A stretch of 64,000 nt of DNA from Bacteroidaceae bacterium. Lineage in GTDB: Bacteria > Bacteroidota > Bacteroidia > Bacteroidales > Bacteroidaceae. How positions within the stretch are numbered: position 1 is the stretch's first letter; each line of letters begins with the position of its first letter. The notes beneath the pieces are model-generated. The model made no database searches, was not told the DNA's origin, and saw only the letters and a list, made by a program, of their open reading frames with translations. Shown here piece by piece: positions 8,108 to 17,760 of the stretch. Where the stretch lies: assembly GCA_017542145.1 (NCBI GenBank), contig JAFXXQ010000026.1, forward strand, positions 1 to 64,000. The letters run 5' to 3'. The position numbers and the translations under genes were made by a program.

Positions 8108-10927
8108 ATGGAATACAACTTCAGAGACATCGAGCGCAAATGGCAGCAGTATTGGGTGGATAACAAGACTTACAAAGTCGTAGAGGACGCCTCACGGCCA
8201 AAGTATTACGTGCTGAACATGTTCCCCTATCCCAGCGGAGCAGGCCTGCATGTGGGTCATCCCCTCGGCTATATTGCCAGTGACATCTATGCCCGCTACA
8301 AGCGGCTCCAGGGCTTCAACGTCCTCAACCCCATGGGCTACGACAGCTATGGACTGCCTGCCGAGCAATATGCCATCCAGACAGGCCAGCACCCTGCCAT
8401 CACCACCAACCAGAACATTGCCCGCTATCGCGAACAGCTGGACAAAATAGGCTTCTCGTTTGACTGGGACCGCGAGGTACGCACCTGTGAACCTGGCTAT
8501 TACCACTGGACCCAATGGGCCTTTCAGAAGATGTTCGGCAGCTTCTACTGCAACCAGACGCAACAGGCTGCACCCATTGCAAAGCTCATCGCCCATTTTG
8601 AGAAAGAGGGTACGGCTCATCTGGATGTCGCACAGAGCGAGCCCCTTAGCTTCACCGCCGAGGAGTGGAACAGCTGGGACGAAGCCCGTCAGCAGGAGGT
8701 GCTGATGAACTACCGTATTGCCTACCTGGGTGAGACGATGGTCAACTGGTGCCCAGCCCTCGGAACTGTGCTTGCCAACGACGAAGTGGTGGATGGTGTG
8801 AGTGAGCGAGGGGGATTCCCTGTTGTGCAGAAGAAGATGAAACAATGGTGCTTGCGCGTAAGTGCCTATGCCCAGAGATTGCTGGACGGACTGGAAACCA
8901 TCGACTGGACAGACTCCCTCAAGGAGACCCAGCGCAACTGGATAGGCCGCTCAGAGGGTGCCGAGATGGTGTTCAAGGTAAAGGACAGCGATGTGGAGTT
9001 TACCATCTTCACCACGCGTGCCGACACCATCTTCGGTGTTACCTTCATGGTGCTGGCCCCTGAAAGCGAACTGGTTGCCCAGCTTACCACCCCTGCACAG
9101 AAGGCTGCCGTCGATGCCTACCTGGAAGCCACCAAGAAGCGCACAGAGCGTGAGCGTATTGCCGACAAAAAGGTGACAGGTGTATTCTCTGGTTCCTATG
9201 CCATCAACCCCATCACCCGCGAGGCTATCCCCGTATGGATCAGCGACTATGTGCTGGCTGGTTATGGTACGGGAGCCATCATGGCTGTACCTGCTCACGA
9301 CAGTCGCGACTATGCTTTTGCGCGCCACTTCAACCTGCCCATCATCCCCCTCATCGAAGGGGCGGACATCAGCGAGGAGAGCTTCGACGCCAAGGAGGGC
9401 ATCATGATGAACTCAGCCAACGACGACATCAGCCTCAATGGCCTCACCGTGAAGGAGAGCATTGCAGCTATGAAGAAGTATATCACCGAAAAAGGCATTG
9501 GCAAGGTGAAAGTCAACTACCGTCTGCGTGATGCCATCTTCAGCCGTCAGCGTTACTGGGGCGAGCCCTTCCCCGTCTATTATAAACAAGGTACGCCCTA
9601 TCTGATTCCTGAGGAGTGCCTGCCGCTGGAGTTGCCCGAGGTGAAGGACTTCAAGCCTACCGAAGCCGGTGAACCCCCTCTTGGTCATGCTGAAGTGTGG
9701 GCGTGGGATACCGTGCATAACTGTGTGGTTGCCAACAGCCTCATCGACCAGAAAACTGTCTTCCCCCTTGAGCTCAACACCATGCCTGGCTTTGCTGGAA
9801 GCTCTGCCTACTACCTCCGCTATATGGACCCCCACAACGACAAGGCACTCGTCTCTACTGAAAAGGATAGCTACTGGCGCAATGTGGACCTCTATGTGGG
9901 TGGTACAGAGCATGCTACGGGACACCTCATCTACAGCCGTTTCTGGAACAAATTCCTCCACGACAATGGTTGGAGTGTCACCGAAGAACCCTTCCAGAAG
10001 CTGGTCAACCAAGGCATGATTCAAGGACGAAGCAACTTTGTCTATCGTATCAAGGACACCAACACCTTCGTTTCCTATGATCTGCGCAAGGAATATGACG
10101 TCACCCCCATCCATGTGGATGTAAACATTGTCTCAGCCGATGTGCTGGATATGGAGGCCTTCCGAAACTGGCGCCCTGAATATAAGGATTGTGAGTTTAT
10201 CCTTGAAGATGGCAAATACATCTGCGGCTGGGCTGTGGAGAAGATGTCCAAATCCATGTACAATGTTGTCAATCCAGACCGCATTGTGGAACGCTATGGT
10301 GCTGACACCCTGCGTATGTACGAGATGTTCCTTGGCCCTGTGGAGCAGAGCAAACCCTGGGACACCAATGGTATTGACGGCTGCTTCCGCTTCCTCAAGA
10401 AGTTCTGGAACCTCTTCTTCGATGCTGCAGGAAACTTCTGTGTGAGTGACGATGCCCCCACGAACGAGGAGCTGAAAAGCCTCCACAAACTGATTAAGAA
10501 GGTCACGCAGGACATTGAGGTCTTCTCGTACAACACCTCCATAAGTGCCTTCATGATCTGCATCAACGAGCTGGCCCAGCTGAAGTGTAACAAACGTGCC
10601 ATCCTCAGCGACATTGTGGTTGCCATTGCCCCCTTTGCTCCCCACATTGCCGAAGAACTCCATGCCCTGCTGGGCTATGAGGGCAGCATCTGCGATGCAG
10701 CATGGCCCAAGTGGAACGAGGAATATCTCAAGGAAAGCAATGTCACCTACAGCATCTCCTTCAACGGCAAGATGCGCTACACCCTCGACCTACCCGTGGA
10801 TATGGACAACAAGACCATCGAGGAGACCGTACTCACCAACGAGCAGTCCCAGAAGTGGATTGAGGGCAAGACCATCCGCAAAGTCATCATCGTCCCACGC
10901 AAAATCGTCAATATTGTCGTTGGCTAA
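8108..10927 (+). CDS. leuS: Leucine-tRNA ligase
   Basis: Charges tRNA-Leu with leucine in the cytoplasm. The product has 939 residues, normal for bacterial LeuRS. The class I HIGH motif appears as [14 protein letters not shown] near residue 45. The editing domain includes [33 protein letters not shown] precedes the second catalytic half, and the KMSKS loop is [10 protein letters not shown]. The anticodon-binding helices and C-terminal domain follow. ATG at 8108 begins [16 protein letters not shown], the usual LeuRS start. It is first in a four-gene unit with yitT, rdgB and porZ. Its leader holds a 21-bp repeat array. Confidence 0.98.
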   Translation: MEYNFRDIERKWQQYWVDNKTYKVVEDASRPKYYVLNMFPYPSGAGLHVGHPLGYIASDIYARYKRLQGFNVLNPMGYDSYGLPAEQYAIQTGQHPAITTNQNIARYREQLDKIGFSFDWDREVRTCEPGYYHWTQWAFQKMFGSFYCNQTQQAAPIAKLIAHFEKEGTAHLDVAQSEPLSFTAEEWNSWDEARQQEVLMNYRIAYLGETMVNWCPALGTVLANDEVVDGVSERGGFPVVQKKMKQWCLRVSAYAQRLLDGLETIDWTDSLKETQRNWIGRSEGAEMVFKVKDSDVEFTIFTTRADTIFGVTFMVLAPESELVAQLTTPAQKAAVDAYLEATKKRTERERIADKKVTGVFSGSYAINPITREAIPVWISDYVLAGYGTGAIMAVPAHDSRDYAFARHFNLPIIPLIEGADISEESFDAKEGIMMNSANDDISLNGLTVKESIAAMKKYITEKGIGKVKVNYRLRDAIFSRQRYWGEPFPVYYKQGTPYLIPEECLPLELPEVKDFKPTEAGEPPLGHAEVWAWDTVHNCVVANSLIDQKTVFPLELNTMPGFAGSSAYYLRYMDPHNDKALVSTEKDSYWRNVDLYVGGTEHATGHLIYSRFWNKFLHDNGWSVTEEPFQKLVNQGMIQGRSNFVYRIKDTNTFVSYDLRKEYDVTPIHVDVNIVSADVLDMEAFRNWRPEYKDCEFILEDGKYICGWAVEKMSKSMYNVVNPDRIVERYGADTLRMYEMFLGPVEQSKPWDTNGIDGCFRFLKKFWNLFFDAAGNFCVSDDAPTNEELKSLHKLIKKVTQDIEVFSYNTSISAFMICINELAQLKCNKRAILSDIVVAIAPFAPHIAEELHALLGYEGSICDAAWPKWNEEYLKESNVTYSISFNGKMRYTLDLPVDMDNKTIEETVLTNEQSQKWIEGKTIRKVIIVPRKIVNIVVG

Positions 10928-10966
10928 CTTATCAATAATATTCATCCTTCATTTCCATTCCTTGTA

Positions 10967-11899
10967 ATGAACCTCACACGCCAGCAACTATTTTCCGACA
11001 TCCGGCAGTACATCGCCCTTTTCTTCGGCCTCATCTGCTATGCCGTAGGATGGACGGCCTTCATGCTGCCCTATGGAGTCACTTTGGGTGGAGTCACGGG
11101 TATCGCTGCCTTGCTTGACTTTGCTACTGAAGGCTCGTCGTTTCATATCCCCATTCAGCTTACCTACTTCGTCCTCAACAGCATCCTGCTCATCTTTGCC
11201 CTGCGCATTCTTGGCTGGAAATTCTGCACCAAAACCATCTTTGGTGTTGTCATGCTCACCCTGCTGCTGCAAATAGGTAAGGATATCATGGGCGGACTTG
11301 AGAATCCTTTCCTTCTGGGTGAGGGCGAGAATTTCATGTCGTGTGTGCTGGGTGCCTGCCTTTGCGGACTGGGACTGGGTATCTGCTTTGTGAATGGAGG
11401 CAGTACAGGAGGCACGGATATCATCGCAGCCATCATAAACAAATATCGCGATATCTCGTTTGGGACAATGGTGATGCTGAGTGACTTGGTTATCATTGCC
11501 TGCAACTACCTGGTGTTCCATGACATTCGTCGTGTGCTCTTCGGCTATGTTGCCTTGTTCATCATGAGCGTCGTGCTGGATTATTATATCAACACCACCC
11601 GTCAGAGTGTGCAGCTCTTCATCATCTCGCACAACAAGCACGAGGAGATTGCCGAATTCATCACCCAGCAGGGTCATCGCGGCGTGACTGTACTCAATGC
11701 CATGGGATGGTATAGCAAGAATGAGCATGACGTCCTCTTTGTGCTGGCACGCAAACGCGAGTCAAGCTATCTGCTCAGCGGCATCAAGCAGATTGACCCA
11801 GAAGCCTTTGTATCAATGGCCTACGTGAAGGGTGTCTATGGAAATGGTTTTGACAGAATCAAAGCCAAAGCAAAGGAAAAGAAATCCGAAAAAGCATGA
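10967..11899 (+). CDS. YitT family membrane protein
   Basis: A 310-residue integral membrane protein of the DUF161/DUF2179 family. The N-terminal two-thirds has about six membrane segments, including [20 protein letters not shown] and the glycine-rich [20 protein letters not shown]. The C-terminal DUF2179 domain (about residues 215-295) contains the [20 protein letters not shown] loop and is expected to be soluble. The transported substrate or function of the family is not established. It starts 39 bases after leuS and its last four bases (ATGA) overlap rdgB, so translation is probably coupled. Confidence 0.93.
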   Translation: MNLTRQQLFSDIRQYIALFFGLICYAVGWTAFMLPYGVTLGGVTGIAALLDFATEGSSFHIPIQLTYFVLNSILLIFALRILGWKFCTKTIFGVVMLTLLLQIGKDIMGGLENPFLLGEGENFMSCVLGACLCGLGLGICFVNGGSTGGTDIIAAIINKYRDISFGTMVMLSDLVIIACNYLVFHDIRRVLFGYVALFIMSVVLDYYINTTRQSVQLFIISHNKHEEIAEFITQQGHRGVTVLNAMGWYSKNEHDVLFVLARKRESSYLLSGIKQIDPEAFVSMAYVKGVYGNGFDRIKAKAKEKKSEKA

Positions 11900-12468
11900 A
11901 ACTTGTCTTCGCTACAAATAATGCCCACAAATTAGAAGAGGTGGCAGCAATGCTGCCTGAAGGGTATGAATTGCTGTCGCTGAAGGACATACGATGCGAT
12001 GTGGATATTCCTGAAACAGCTGATTCGCTACAGGGGAATGCTCTTCAAAAGGCACGCTATGTCAAGGAACATTTCGGCCTAGACTGCTTTGCCGATGATA
12101 CAGGGCTTGAAGTCGAAGCGCTGAATGGTGAGCCTGGGATTTATTCCGCACGCTATGCAGGCCCTGGACATGATTCCAAGGCCAATATGGCGAAACTTTT
12201 GTTAAAAATGCAAGGAAAAACCAACCGCAATGCACAATTTCGCACGGTTATTGCGTTATTATTAGGCAGTGACACTTATCTTTTTGAAGGAATTGTGAAG
12301 GGAACGCTGCTGGAGGAAGCCCGTGGAACAGCCGGATTCGGCTATGACCCTATCTTTGTCCCTGAAGGCTACACCCAGACCTTTGCAGAAATGGGCGATG
12401 AGAAGAACGAGATAAGCCACCGTGCAAGAGCTGTAAAGAAACTAATGATCTTTCTTCAAAACAAATAG
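11896..12468 (+). CDS. rdgB: Non-canonical purine NTP pyrophosphatase (RdgB/HAM1)
   Basis: Hydrolyses dITP, dXTP and ITP to the monophosphates, keeping deaminated purines out of nucleic acids. The product has 190 residues, typical. Seen: N-terminal [32 protein letters not shown] (metal and base recognition), FGYDPIF and SHRARA near the C-terminus. Cytoplasmic. The start overlaps the yitT stop by four bases. Confidence 0.97.
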   Translation: MKLVFATNNAHKLEEVAAMLPEGYELLSLKDIRCDVDIPETADSLQGNALQKARYVKEHFGLDCFADDTGLEVEALNGEPGIYSARYAGPGHDSKANMAKLLLKMQGKTNRNAQFRTVIALLLGSDTYLFEGIVKGTLLEEARGTAGFGYDPIFVPEGYTQTFAEMGDEKNEISHRARAVKKLMIFLQNK

Positions 12469-12471
12469 GAT

Positions 12472-14829
12472 ATGAAACTAAAACTAAAAAGGAATACTCT
12501 GAGATGTGTCTTGAATACTGCATACCAAAGGTATTCAATAGTTTTAGTTTCAGTCTTCGCTTTTGCTCTTTCTGCCTCTGCCCAGATGGCAGTAGGGGAG
12601 TGGAGAGGTCATTTTGCCTATCATAATGCCACTCAATGCGCTACGCTGGGTGATAAGGTGTTTGCCATCAGCGATGGCTCACTCTTCTCCTATACCCCCT
12701 CAGACACCTATATTGACATCTACAACAAGTCCACGCTGCTTAGTGATCAGGGCATACGTTATCTTGAGCGTTGCGATAGCGAAAACCTCCTTCTCATCGT
12801 CTATGACAATGCCAATATAGACCTCCTTTATCCTGACGAATCCATCGTAAATCTGCCTGATTATTATCAGAAAAGCACTTTCGACCCCGATGTGAAGGAC
12901 GTCACCATCAGCGGTTCCTACGCCTACCTGACCACTCCCTTCGGTATTGTAGTCGTCAACCTGAAAAAAAGGGAATTCAGCAACACCTATCGCTTGGGCG
13001 ACGATGTGATCAGCTGCTCTGGCAATAAGGATTATATCATGGCGTCCACCATTCGCGGACTATTTATCGGCAAAACCTCCGACAACCTTCTCGATCCAGC
13101 TAACTGGCACTTGCTCAATGATATTTACTTTGAAAAAATAGTGTGTTTCGACGGAAAATTCTATGGACTCAGACCGTCAAAGGGCATCTATAACATCACG
13201 CCTACAAACACCATCACGCCGCTCATTGAAGGTACCTTCTCCGATATGAAGATTTCAGATGGCAATCTCTACAGCCAAAACGGCACAACCTACTCCGTCT
13301 TCTCAAAACCCGATAATACGAGCGTTGAGACCTTTACACTCCCTTCAGAGGCCTCCGACATCACATTTAAGGACAATCTCCTCTGGGCAGCATCAGGTTC
13401 TAAAGGATTGATAGGCTATAAAAAAGACGGAGCTACGTTGAGTGAAGAAGTCATAGGCATCATCCCCGACAGCCCCATCCGCAACCATTGCGACTACATC
13501 CAATTCACACCCGACGAGCGCCTACTCATTGCTGGAGGCTGCCTCGATTACTTCGGCACTACATCCTATCCTGGAACCGCAGAAATGCTCACAGACGAAG
13601 GGTGGACCATATTCCAAGAAGAGGGATTATCCGAGGCTACAGGACTCAAATACGGCTATAGAAATGCCACCTGCATTGTCGAAGACCCCACGGATGCCAA
13701 ACACCACTACGTCGCTTCATTCGGACAAGGTATCTATGAATTCCAGGACGGCATGTACGTCAGCAATATCAACAGCTCCAATAGCAGCCTTGAAACGGCC
13801 CTTGAAGGCAAGCCCCACTACACGCGCATCAGTCGCCTTAAATTCGATGCTGATGGCAATCTCTGGATTACCAACAGCCATGCTATCTCCCCCCTGAAAG
13901 TGCTCAAAAAAGACGGTACACTCATTGACCTCTATTACGACGAACTCAAGCAGCAGGAAACCGTTACTGACATACTTTTTGATTCCAACGGGTGGACTTG
14001 GGTAGTCGTTATGCGCACAGAGACAGGACTTTTCTGCATCGACGACAATGGCACTCCCTTCAACACCTCTGATGATAAGACGCGCTTCATTTCCTCGCGC
14101 TTCGTTGACCAAGATGGCTATGCCACTACACTTGACTATATCAACGACATCGCTGAAGATCACAATGGCATCATCTGGGTGCTCACCAATCAAGGCCCGT
14201 TCATCATCGAAAACCCCAAGCAATACTTCGAGCCAGACTTTCATTTCGTCAAGATAAAAGTACCTCGCAACGATGGTACCAATTTCGCTGACTACCTGCT
14301 TGATGCTGTCTACACCACTTGCATTGCCATTGACGATGCCAACCGTAAATGGATAGGCACACAGGGTGCAGGACTTTATCTGATAAGTGCTGACGGCATG
14401 GAAACTGTGCATCACTTCACTTCCACCAATAGTCCGCTACCTTCCGATAATATCAAGGATATCGCCATCAAAGGCAGTACAGGAGAAGTTTTCGTTGCTA
14501 CAGATGCCGGATTGGTCTCCTACCGCAGCGACGCTACCAGAGGGGCTGAAGGAGACTTCAATAAGTCGGATGTCTATGCCTTCCCAAATCCCGTCAGCCC
14601 TGACTATGAAGGATTGGTCACCATCGTGGGCCTGAAGGCTGATTCCGATGTACGTATCCTCAGTACCGATGGACACCTCATCTGTCACGGCACCAGTCTG
14701 GGAGGCAGCTTCACATGGAATCTCCGCGATCATACAGGACACAGAGTTCCCACAGGTGTCTACTTCGTCGTTGCCACAGATGCCGAAGGCCGCAAGGGCG
14801 TTATCACCAAAGTAACGGTCATAAAATAA
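12472..14829 (+). CDS. porZ: PorZ-like type IX secretion beta-propeller protein
   Basis: The product has 785 residues and a long N-terminal signal region ending SVFAFALSASAQ. Mature protein begins MAVGEWRGHFAYHNATQC, as in PorZ of Porphyromonas, the surface component of the type IX attachment complex that handles A-LPS delivery. Many YWTD-like propeller blades follow (DGNLWITNSHAI, NGIIWVLTNQG, NRKWIGTQGAGLYLI). The C-terminus is an Ig-like T9SS sorting domain with VYAFPNPVSPDYEGLVTI and PTGVYFVVATDAEGRKG. Length is close to P. gingivalis PorZ. Last gene of the leuS unit. The identity is strong by layout but not verified by search. Confidence 0.88.
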   Translation: MKLKLKRNTLRCVLNTAYQRYSIVLVSVFAFALSASAQMAVGEWRGHFAYHNATQCATLGDKVFAISDGSLFSYTPSDTYIDIYNKSTLLSDQGIRYLERCDSENLLLIVYDNANIDLLYPDESIVNLPDYYQKSTFDPDVKDVTISGSYAYLTTPFGIVVVNLKKREFSNTYRLGDDVISCSGNKDYIMASTIRGLFIGKTSDNLLDPANWHLLNDIYFEKIVCFDGKFYGLRPSKGIYNITPTNTITPLIEGTFSDMKISDGNLYSQNGTTYSVFSKPDNTSVETFTLPSEASDITFKDNLLWAASGSKGLIGYKKDGATLSEEVIGIIPDSPIRNHCDYIQFTPDERLLIAGGCLDYFGTTSYPGTAEMLTDEGWTIFQEEGLSEATGLKYGYRNATCIVEDPTDAKHHYVASFGQGIYEFQDGMYVSNINSSNSSLETALEGKPHYTRISRLKFDADGNLWITNSHAISPLKVLKKDGTLIDLYYDELKQQETVTDILFDSNGWTWVVVMRTETGLFCIDDNGTPFNTSDDKTRFISSRFVDQDGYATTLDYINDIAEDHNGIIWVLTNQGPFIIENPKQYFEPDFHFVKIKVPRNDGTNFADYLLDAVYTTCIAIDDANRKWIGTQGAGLYLISADGMETVHHFTSTNSPLPSDNIKDIAIKGSTGEVFVATDAGLVSYRSDATRGAEGDFNKSDVYAFPNPVSPDYEGLVTIVGLKADSDVRILSTDGHLICHGTSLGGSFTWNLRDHTGHRVPTGVYFVVATDAEGRKGVITKVTVIK

Positions 14830-14879
14830 TAATCAATTTATTTTATTTTTTTAAAATACTTTCTGATGATGATAATGTC

Positions 14880-15270
14880 GTGTGGAAAGTGTGGATAAAT
14901 AATTGAAGAAAAATTTTGTCGTTCGTTATCCACATTTAGAGGAAAGTTATCCACATTCTTTCCACAACAGATGTTAATAATTAATTATTATAAAATGCTC
15001 GCTTATAGTTTATTATTGTTACTATCAGAAGTTATCCACAAAATCCACAAGAATGATTAATCAAAAAAAACTTCTAAGAAAAGTCTATAATAAGGGAATT
15101 TTTTGTGGATAAAAATCTGCAAACTATGTGGAGAAAAAAGAACAAATAAATTTGCATTATCCCGATGGCTGTATACGCCAACATGGCCTCGACATTTCCA
15201 AATTTATTTTTACTTTTTTTTCCACACGTTATCCACACGTTATCCACATTTTTTCCACAGTTATCAACGC
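14880..15270. other. Candidate chromosomal origin of replication (DnaA-box cluster)
   Basis: An AT-rich region with no gene holds at least seven perfect DnaA boxes TTATCCACA. Five are on the plus strand at 14926-14934, 14947-14955, 15032-15040, 15229-15237 and 15240-15248. Two are on the minus strand at 14890-14898 and 15104-15112. Near-matches occur at 15127-15135 and 15261-15269. The stretch 14960-15030 is almost pure A/T and could be the unwinding element. Neighbouring genes (porZ and the aspartokinase-like gene) converge on it, which is unusual for an origin. dnaA is not in the window. A DnaA titration site is the alternative. Confidence 0.8.
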
Positions 15271-15349
15271 ACTACTCTGTCTGAATAACGCAGGGCGTTA
15301 ATTTCCCAGCGCACTATTCTAATTTCTAAGACCAGTGCGTTAAAAAATT
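15266..15349. repeat. 21-bp-period array A3 (4 units) beside the DnaA boxes
   Basis: Four abutting 21-base units start at 15266, 15287, 15308 and 15329. The first three begin AACGCActa, AACGCAggg and AGCGCActa; TTCTAATTT-type tails recur. The fourth is more diverged. The first unit overlaps the last DnaA-box-like sequence. Confidence 0.6.
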
Positions 15350-15375
15350 AGATGCTTATTCTATTTTAATAAAGA

Positions 15376-15407
15376 AAAGGATGGCTGTAAAATGACAGTC
15401 ATCCTTT
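15376..15407 (-). terminator. Terminator of the purU-aspartokinase-like unit
   Basis: Inverted repeat AAAGGATGGCTGT / ACAGTCATCCTTT (one mismatch, 6-base loop) lies 28 bases after the stop codon. On the minus strand it is followed by a T-rich run. Confidence 0.8.
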
Positions 15408-15434
15408 CATTTATAATAAAAACTCAGGGTTTAT

Positions 15435-16709
15435 TTAATATAATTCCCTAAGTGCATTTTGAGCTTTGTCTAAGTCAGATATCTCTATGACAATAGAAAT
15501 ACTGAGTTCTTCTCCGCCCTGAGCCGCAGCAATAACATTCACGCCAGCCTTTCCAAGGAGTGAGAATACCTTGCCGGAAACACCAGGAATGTTTTTCATG
15601 CTGCTTCCATAGACCGTAATGATGGCAACCTCGCGGTTGACAACCATGACGTCTTCTAACGGAAACATGGGATTGTTGGAAGCCAGAGCGTTGATGACCA
15701 ACGACACTTTGTCACTATCCTTAGGATTTATAGCGAAGGAGATGGCATATTCAGAGGAGGTTTGGGAGATAAACCGTATGTTCACCCCAGCTTTTGCCAG
15801 CGATGAGAAGATAGCGGAGGAAGCGCCAATATATCCAAGCAGGCCTGTTCCATATACCGTTACCAAGTTCAGTTCCTGGTCTATCACTATGCCTGAAATA
15901 TCTTTTCGCGAATCAACAGTCGTATTAGAGATAGTTGTACCAGCAAATTCAGGGTGCAAAATACTCTTCACGACAATGGGGATATCGTTTTTCTTTGCAG
16001 GCCATAGAGCAGCTGAAGGGAAAGGAGCAATATTTGAGGCACAATAGTGAGCTGCCTCGTCATACGTCATGGAGGATATGCCGTTGATGCCTTCACCTTC
16101 GACATAGAAATCAATACGCTCAGCCTTGATGGCAGAGGCAACCAGGGCAGCCATCATATTGGCTCCGCCTTTTCCTATCCCTAAAACCTCACCACGAGGG
16201 GTGCGGGCATATCCACCTGCAATGATGACATCTGCCTTTTCCTTGCATTTCCTTTCTATCTCAGAGCAAGTTGCAGACCAGTCAAACAGGGGAGTATTAG
16301 TCTCTTGATGACAGATGACCAAGTCACGTCCGTCTAATACCTCCACATTAGCAGCAAAAGCAACAGCCTGGGCACAAAGGAAAACACATTGGGCAAGGAC
16401 ATAGTCTTCAACGGCTGTAACAGACACATTGTATATCATGGCCTTCTGAAGATAATCGTGTACGTAGTCAACAAATTCCCTTTTCTTCTGCTGATATGTG
16501 GGACATTCTGTCAGAGCATCCAGATACGCCTCAACTTCTGACAATTCAGATTCAGCAGACTGTTTTTGCACTACCATCTTGCGAATCAAAGCCTTGAACA
16601 GGTTCAATAGCGCTTTTTCTGGCCTCACTACTGCAATTGTTCCTGGCTTGCATTGATTGACAATTGCATCAAAAGATTCTTGTCGTAGGACAAACGATTT
16701 TACAATCAT
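15435..16709 (-). CDS. Aspartokinase-like protein with two ACT domains, kinase motifs degenerate
   Basis: A 424-residue cytoplasmic protein with the layout of a monofunctional aspartate kinase: an amino-acid-kinase domain (about 1-280) and two C-terminal ACT domains (GTGLLGYIGASSAIFSSLAK and GSSMKNIPGVSGKVFSLLGK). The hallmark N-terminal KFGGTS is absent; the protein starts MIVKSFVLRQESFD. The usual GRGGSDxTA reads GKGGANMMAA, and the TDVDGI region reads YVEGEGINGI. Catalysis is therefore doubtful and it may be a regulatory or diverged homologue. Automatic annotation would likely call it lysC. It follows purU by 57 bases. Confidence 0.8.
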   Translation of the reverse strand: MIVKSFVLRQESFDAIVNQCKPGTIAVVRPEKALLNLFKALIRKMVVQKQSAESELSEVEAYLDALTECPTYQQKKREFVDYVHDYLQKAMIYNVSVTAVEDYVLAQCVFLCAQAVAFAANVEVLDGRDLVICHQETNTPLFDWSATCSEIERKCKEKADVIIAGGYARTPRGEVLGIGKGGANMMAALVASAIKAERIDFYVEGEGINGISSMTYDEAAHYCASNIAPFPSAALWPAKKNDIPIVVKSILHPEFAGTTISNTTVDSRKDISGIVIDQELNLVTVYGTGLLGYIGASSAIFSSLAKAGVNIRFISQTSSEYAISFAINPKDSDKVSLVINALASNNPMFPLEDVMVVNREVAIITVYGSSMKNIPGVSGKVFSLLGKAGVNVIAAAQGGEELSISIVIEISDLDKAQNALRELY

Positions 16710-16766
16710 GATTTTGTTATGGAATTAGTAAAGATTATCGACTATATGGTTTTGAGGAAACAGACA

Positions 16767-17630
16767 TCAGCTGAAAATAATGGTCTTGTTCTTGTAAGTA
16801 AGGATTTTTCTCTGAAGATGCTTGGATACTGCGCGCGAAAGGACTATTTTCTCCAAGTCCTTTCCTTTCAGGACAAGGCTTTCGGGTGTGTCCTTATGGG
16901 TGATGCGAGTGACATCCTGATCGATGATGGGCCCGGCATCAAGTTCTGACGTTACATAGTGGCTTGTTGCTCCTATAATCTTCACTCCACGTTCATAGGC
17001 CTGATGATAGGGCTTTGCTCCTATAAAGGCAGGTAAGAACGAATGATGGATATTGATGATATGATGGGGATATTCTGCTATCATCGCATCACTTATTATC
17101 TGCATATAACGGGCCAGCACAATAAACGAGATATCCTCCCTCTTGAGCAACTCCATCTCTGCAGCCTCCACATCAGCCTTATTCGACTGATCCTTCTTTA
17201 TGTTCCACACGTAATAGGGTATTCCAAACTGTTCGGCAACATATCTCAGGTCCTCATGATTACTCACGATGCAGGGGATGTCGCAATTAAACTCTCCCGC
17301 TTTCCAGCGTGCCAGCAAGTCATAAAGGCAATGGCTCATCTTTGAAACGAAAATAGCCATACGTGGGCGCTTGTCGCTATAATAAAGGGTAAACTTCATC
17401 TGATAGCGTTGTGAATAGAGCGTTGTAATGTAGTCGTATAGCTTATCGCGCGGAATAAGGAAACCGTTCAGTTCCCACTCAATTCTCATGAAGAACATAT
17501 TGTCCACCTTGTCCACATATTGGTCAAGATACACAATATTGCCCTTGTTATTCGTAATAAACTTTGTTATCTCTGATATAATACCCTGCTGGTCAGGGCA
17601 ATGTAAGAGCATGATTGCCGTTGTATCCAT
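16767..17630 (-). CDS. purU: Formyltetrahydrofolate deformylase
   Basis: Hydrolyses 10-formyl-THF to THF and formate, balancing one-carbon pools and feeding formate to purine synthesis. The product has 287 residues. An N-terminal ACT domain (about 1-80, starting LLHCPDQQGIISEITKFI) precedes the formyltransferase fold. The active site is seen as NIHHSFLPAF and SHYVTSELDAGPIIDQD, with the conserved Asn, His and Asp. Cytoplasmic. First gene of the unit with the aspartokinase-like gene; promoter at 17708-17738. Confidence 0.96.
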   Translation of the reverse strand: MDTTAIMLLHCPDQQGIISEITKFITNNKGNIVYLDQYVDKVDNMFFMRIEWELNGFLIPRDKLYDYITTLYSQRYQMKFTLYYSDKRPRMAIFVSKMSHCLYDLLARWKAGEFNCDIPCIVSNHEDLRYVAEQFGIPYYVWNIKKDQSNKADVEAAEMELLKREDISFIVLARYMQIISDAMIAEYPHHIINIHHSFLPAFIGAKPYHQAYERGVKIIGATSHYVTSELDAGPIIDQDVTRITHKDTPESLVLKGKDLEKIVLSRAVSKHLQRKILTYKNKTIIFS

Positions 17631-17707
17631 TTACCTCTACTGTCTCTTTTACCCATCTATTGCTTGAAGAAAACTACTATATGCAGTTAATCAACAATTT
17701 TGGACTG

Positions 17708-17738
17708 CAAAGGTACGCGCGATTTTTCGCTTTTGCAA
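17708..17738 (-). promoter_or_regulatory. Promoter of purU
   Basis: Minus-strand TTG (17738-17736), 20 bases, TACCTTTG (17715-17708). Transcription would begin about 70 bases before the purU start. Confidence 0.8.
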
Positions 17739-17760
17739 CTTTTTATAGAAAAAGTAAAAC

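Noticed and set aside
7947..8183. Leader peptide or gene from TTG 7947 overlapping the leuS start
   Set aside because: Its start codon is the -33 promoter element itself, so it could not be translated from the leuS transcript.
15103..15288. Small protein gene in the DnaA-box region
   Set aside because: The frame is AT-rich, has no protein character and runs through several DnaA boxes.
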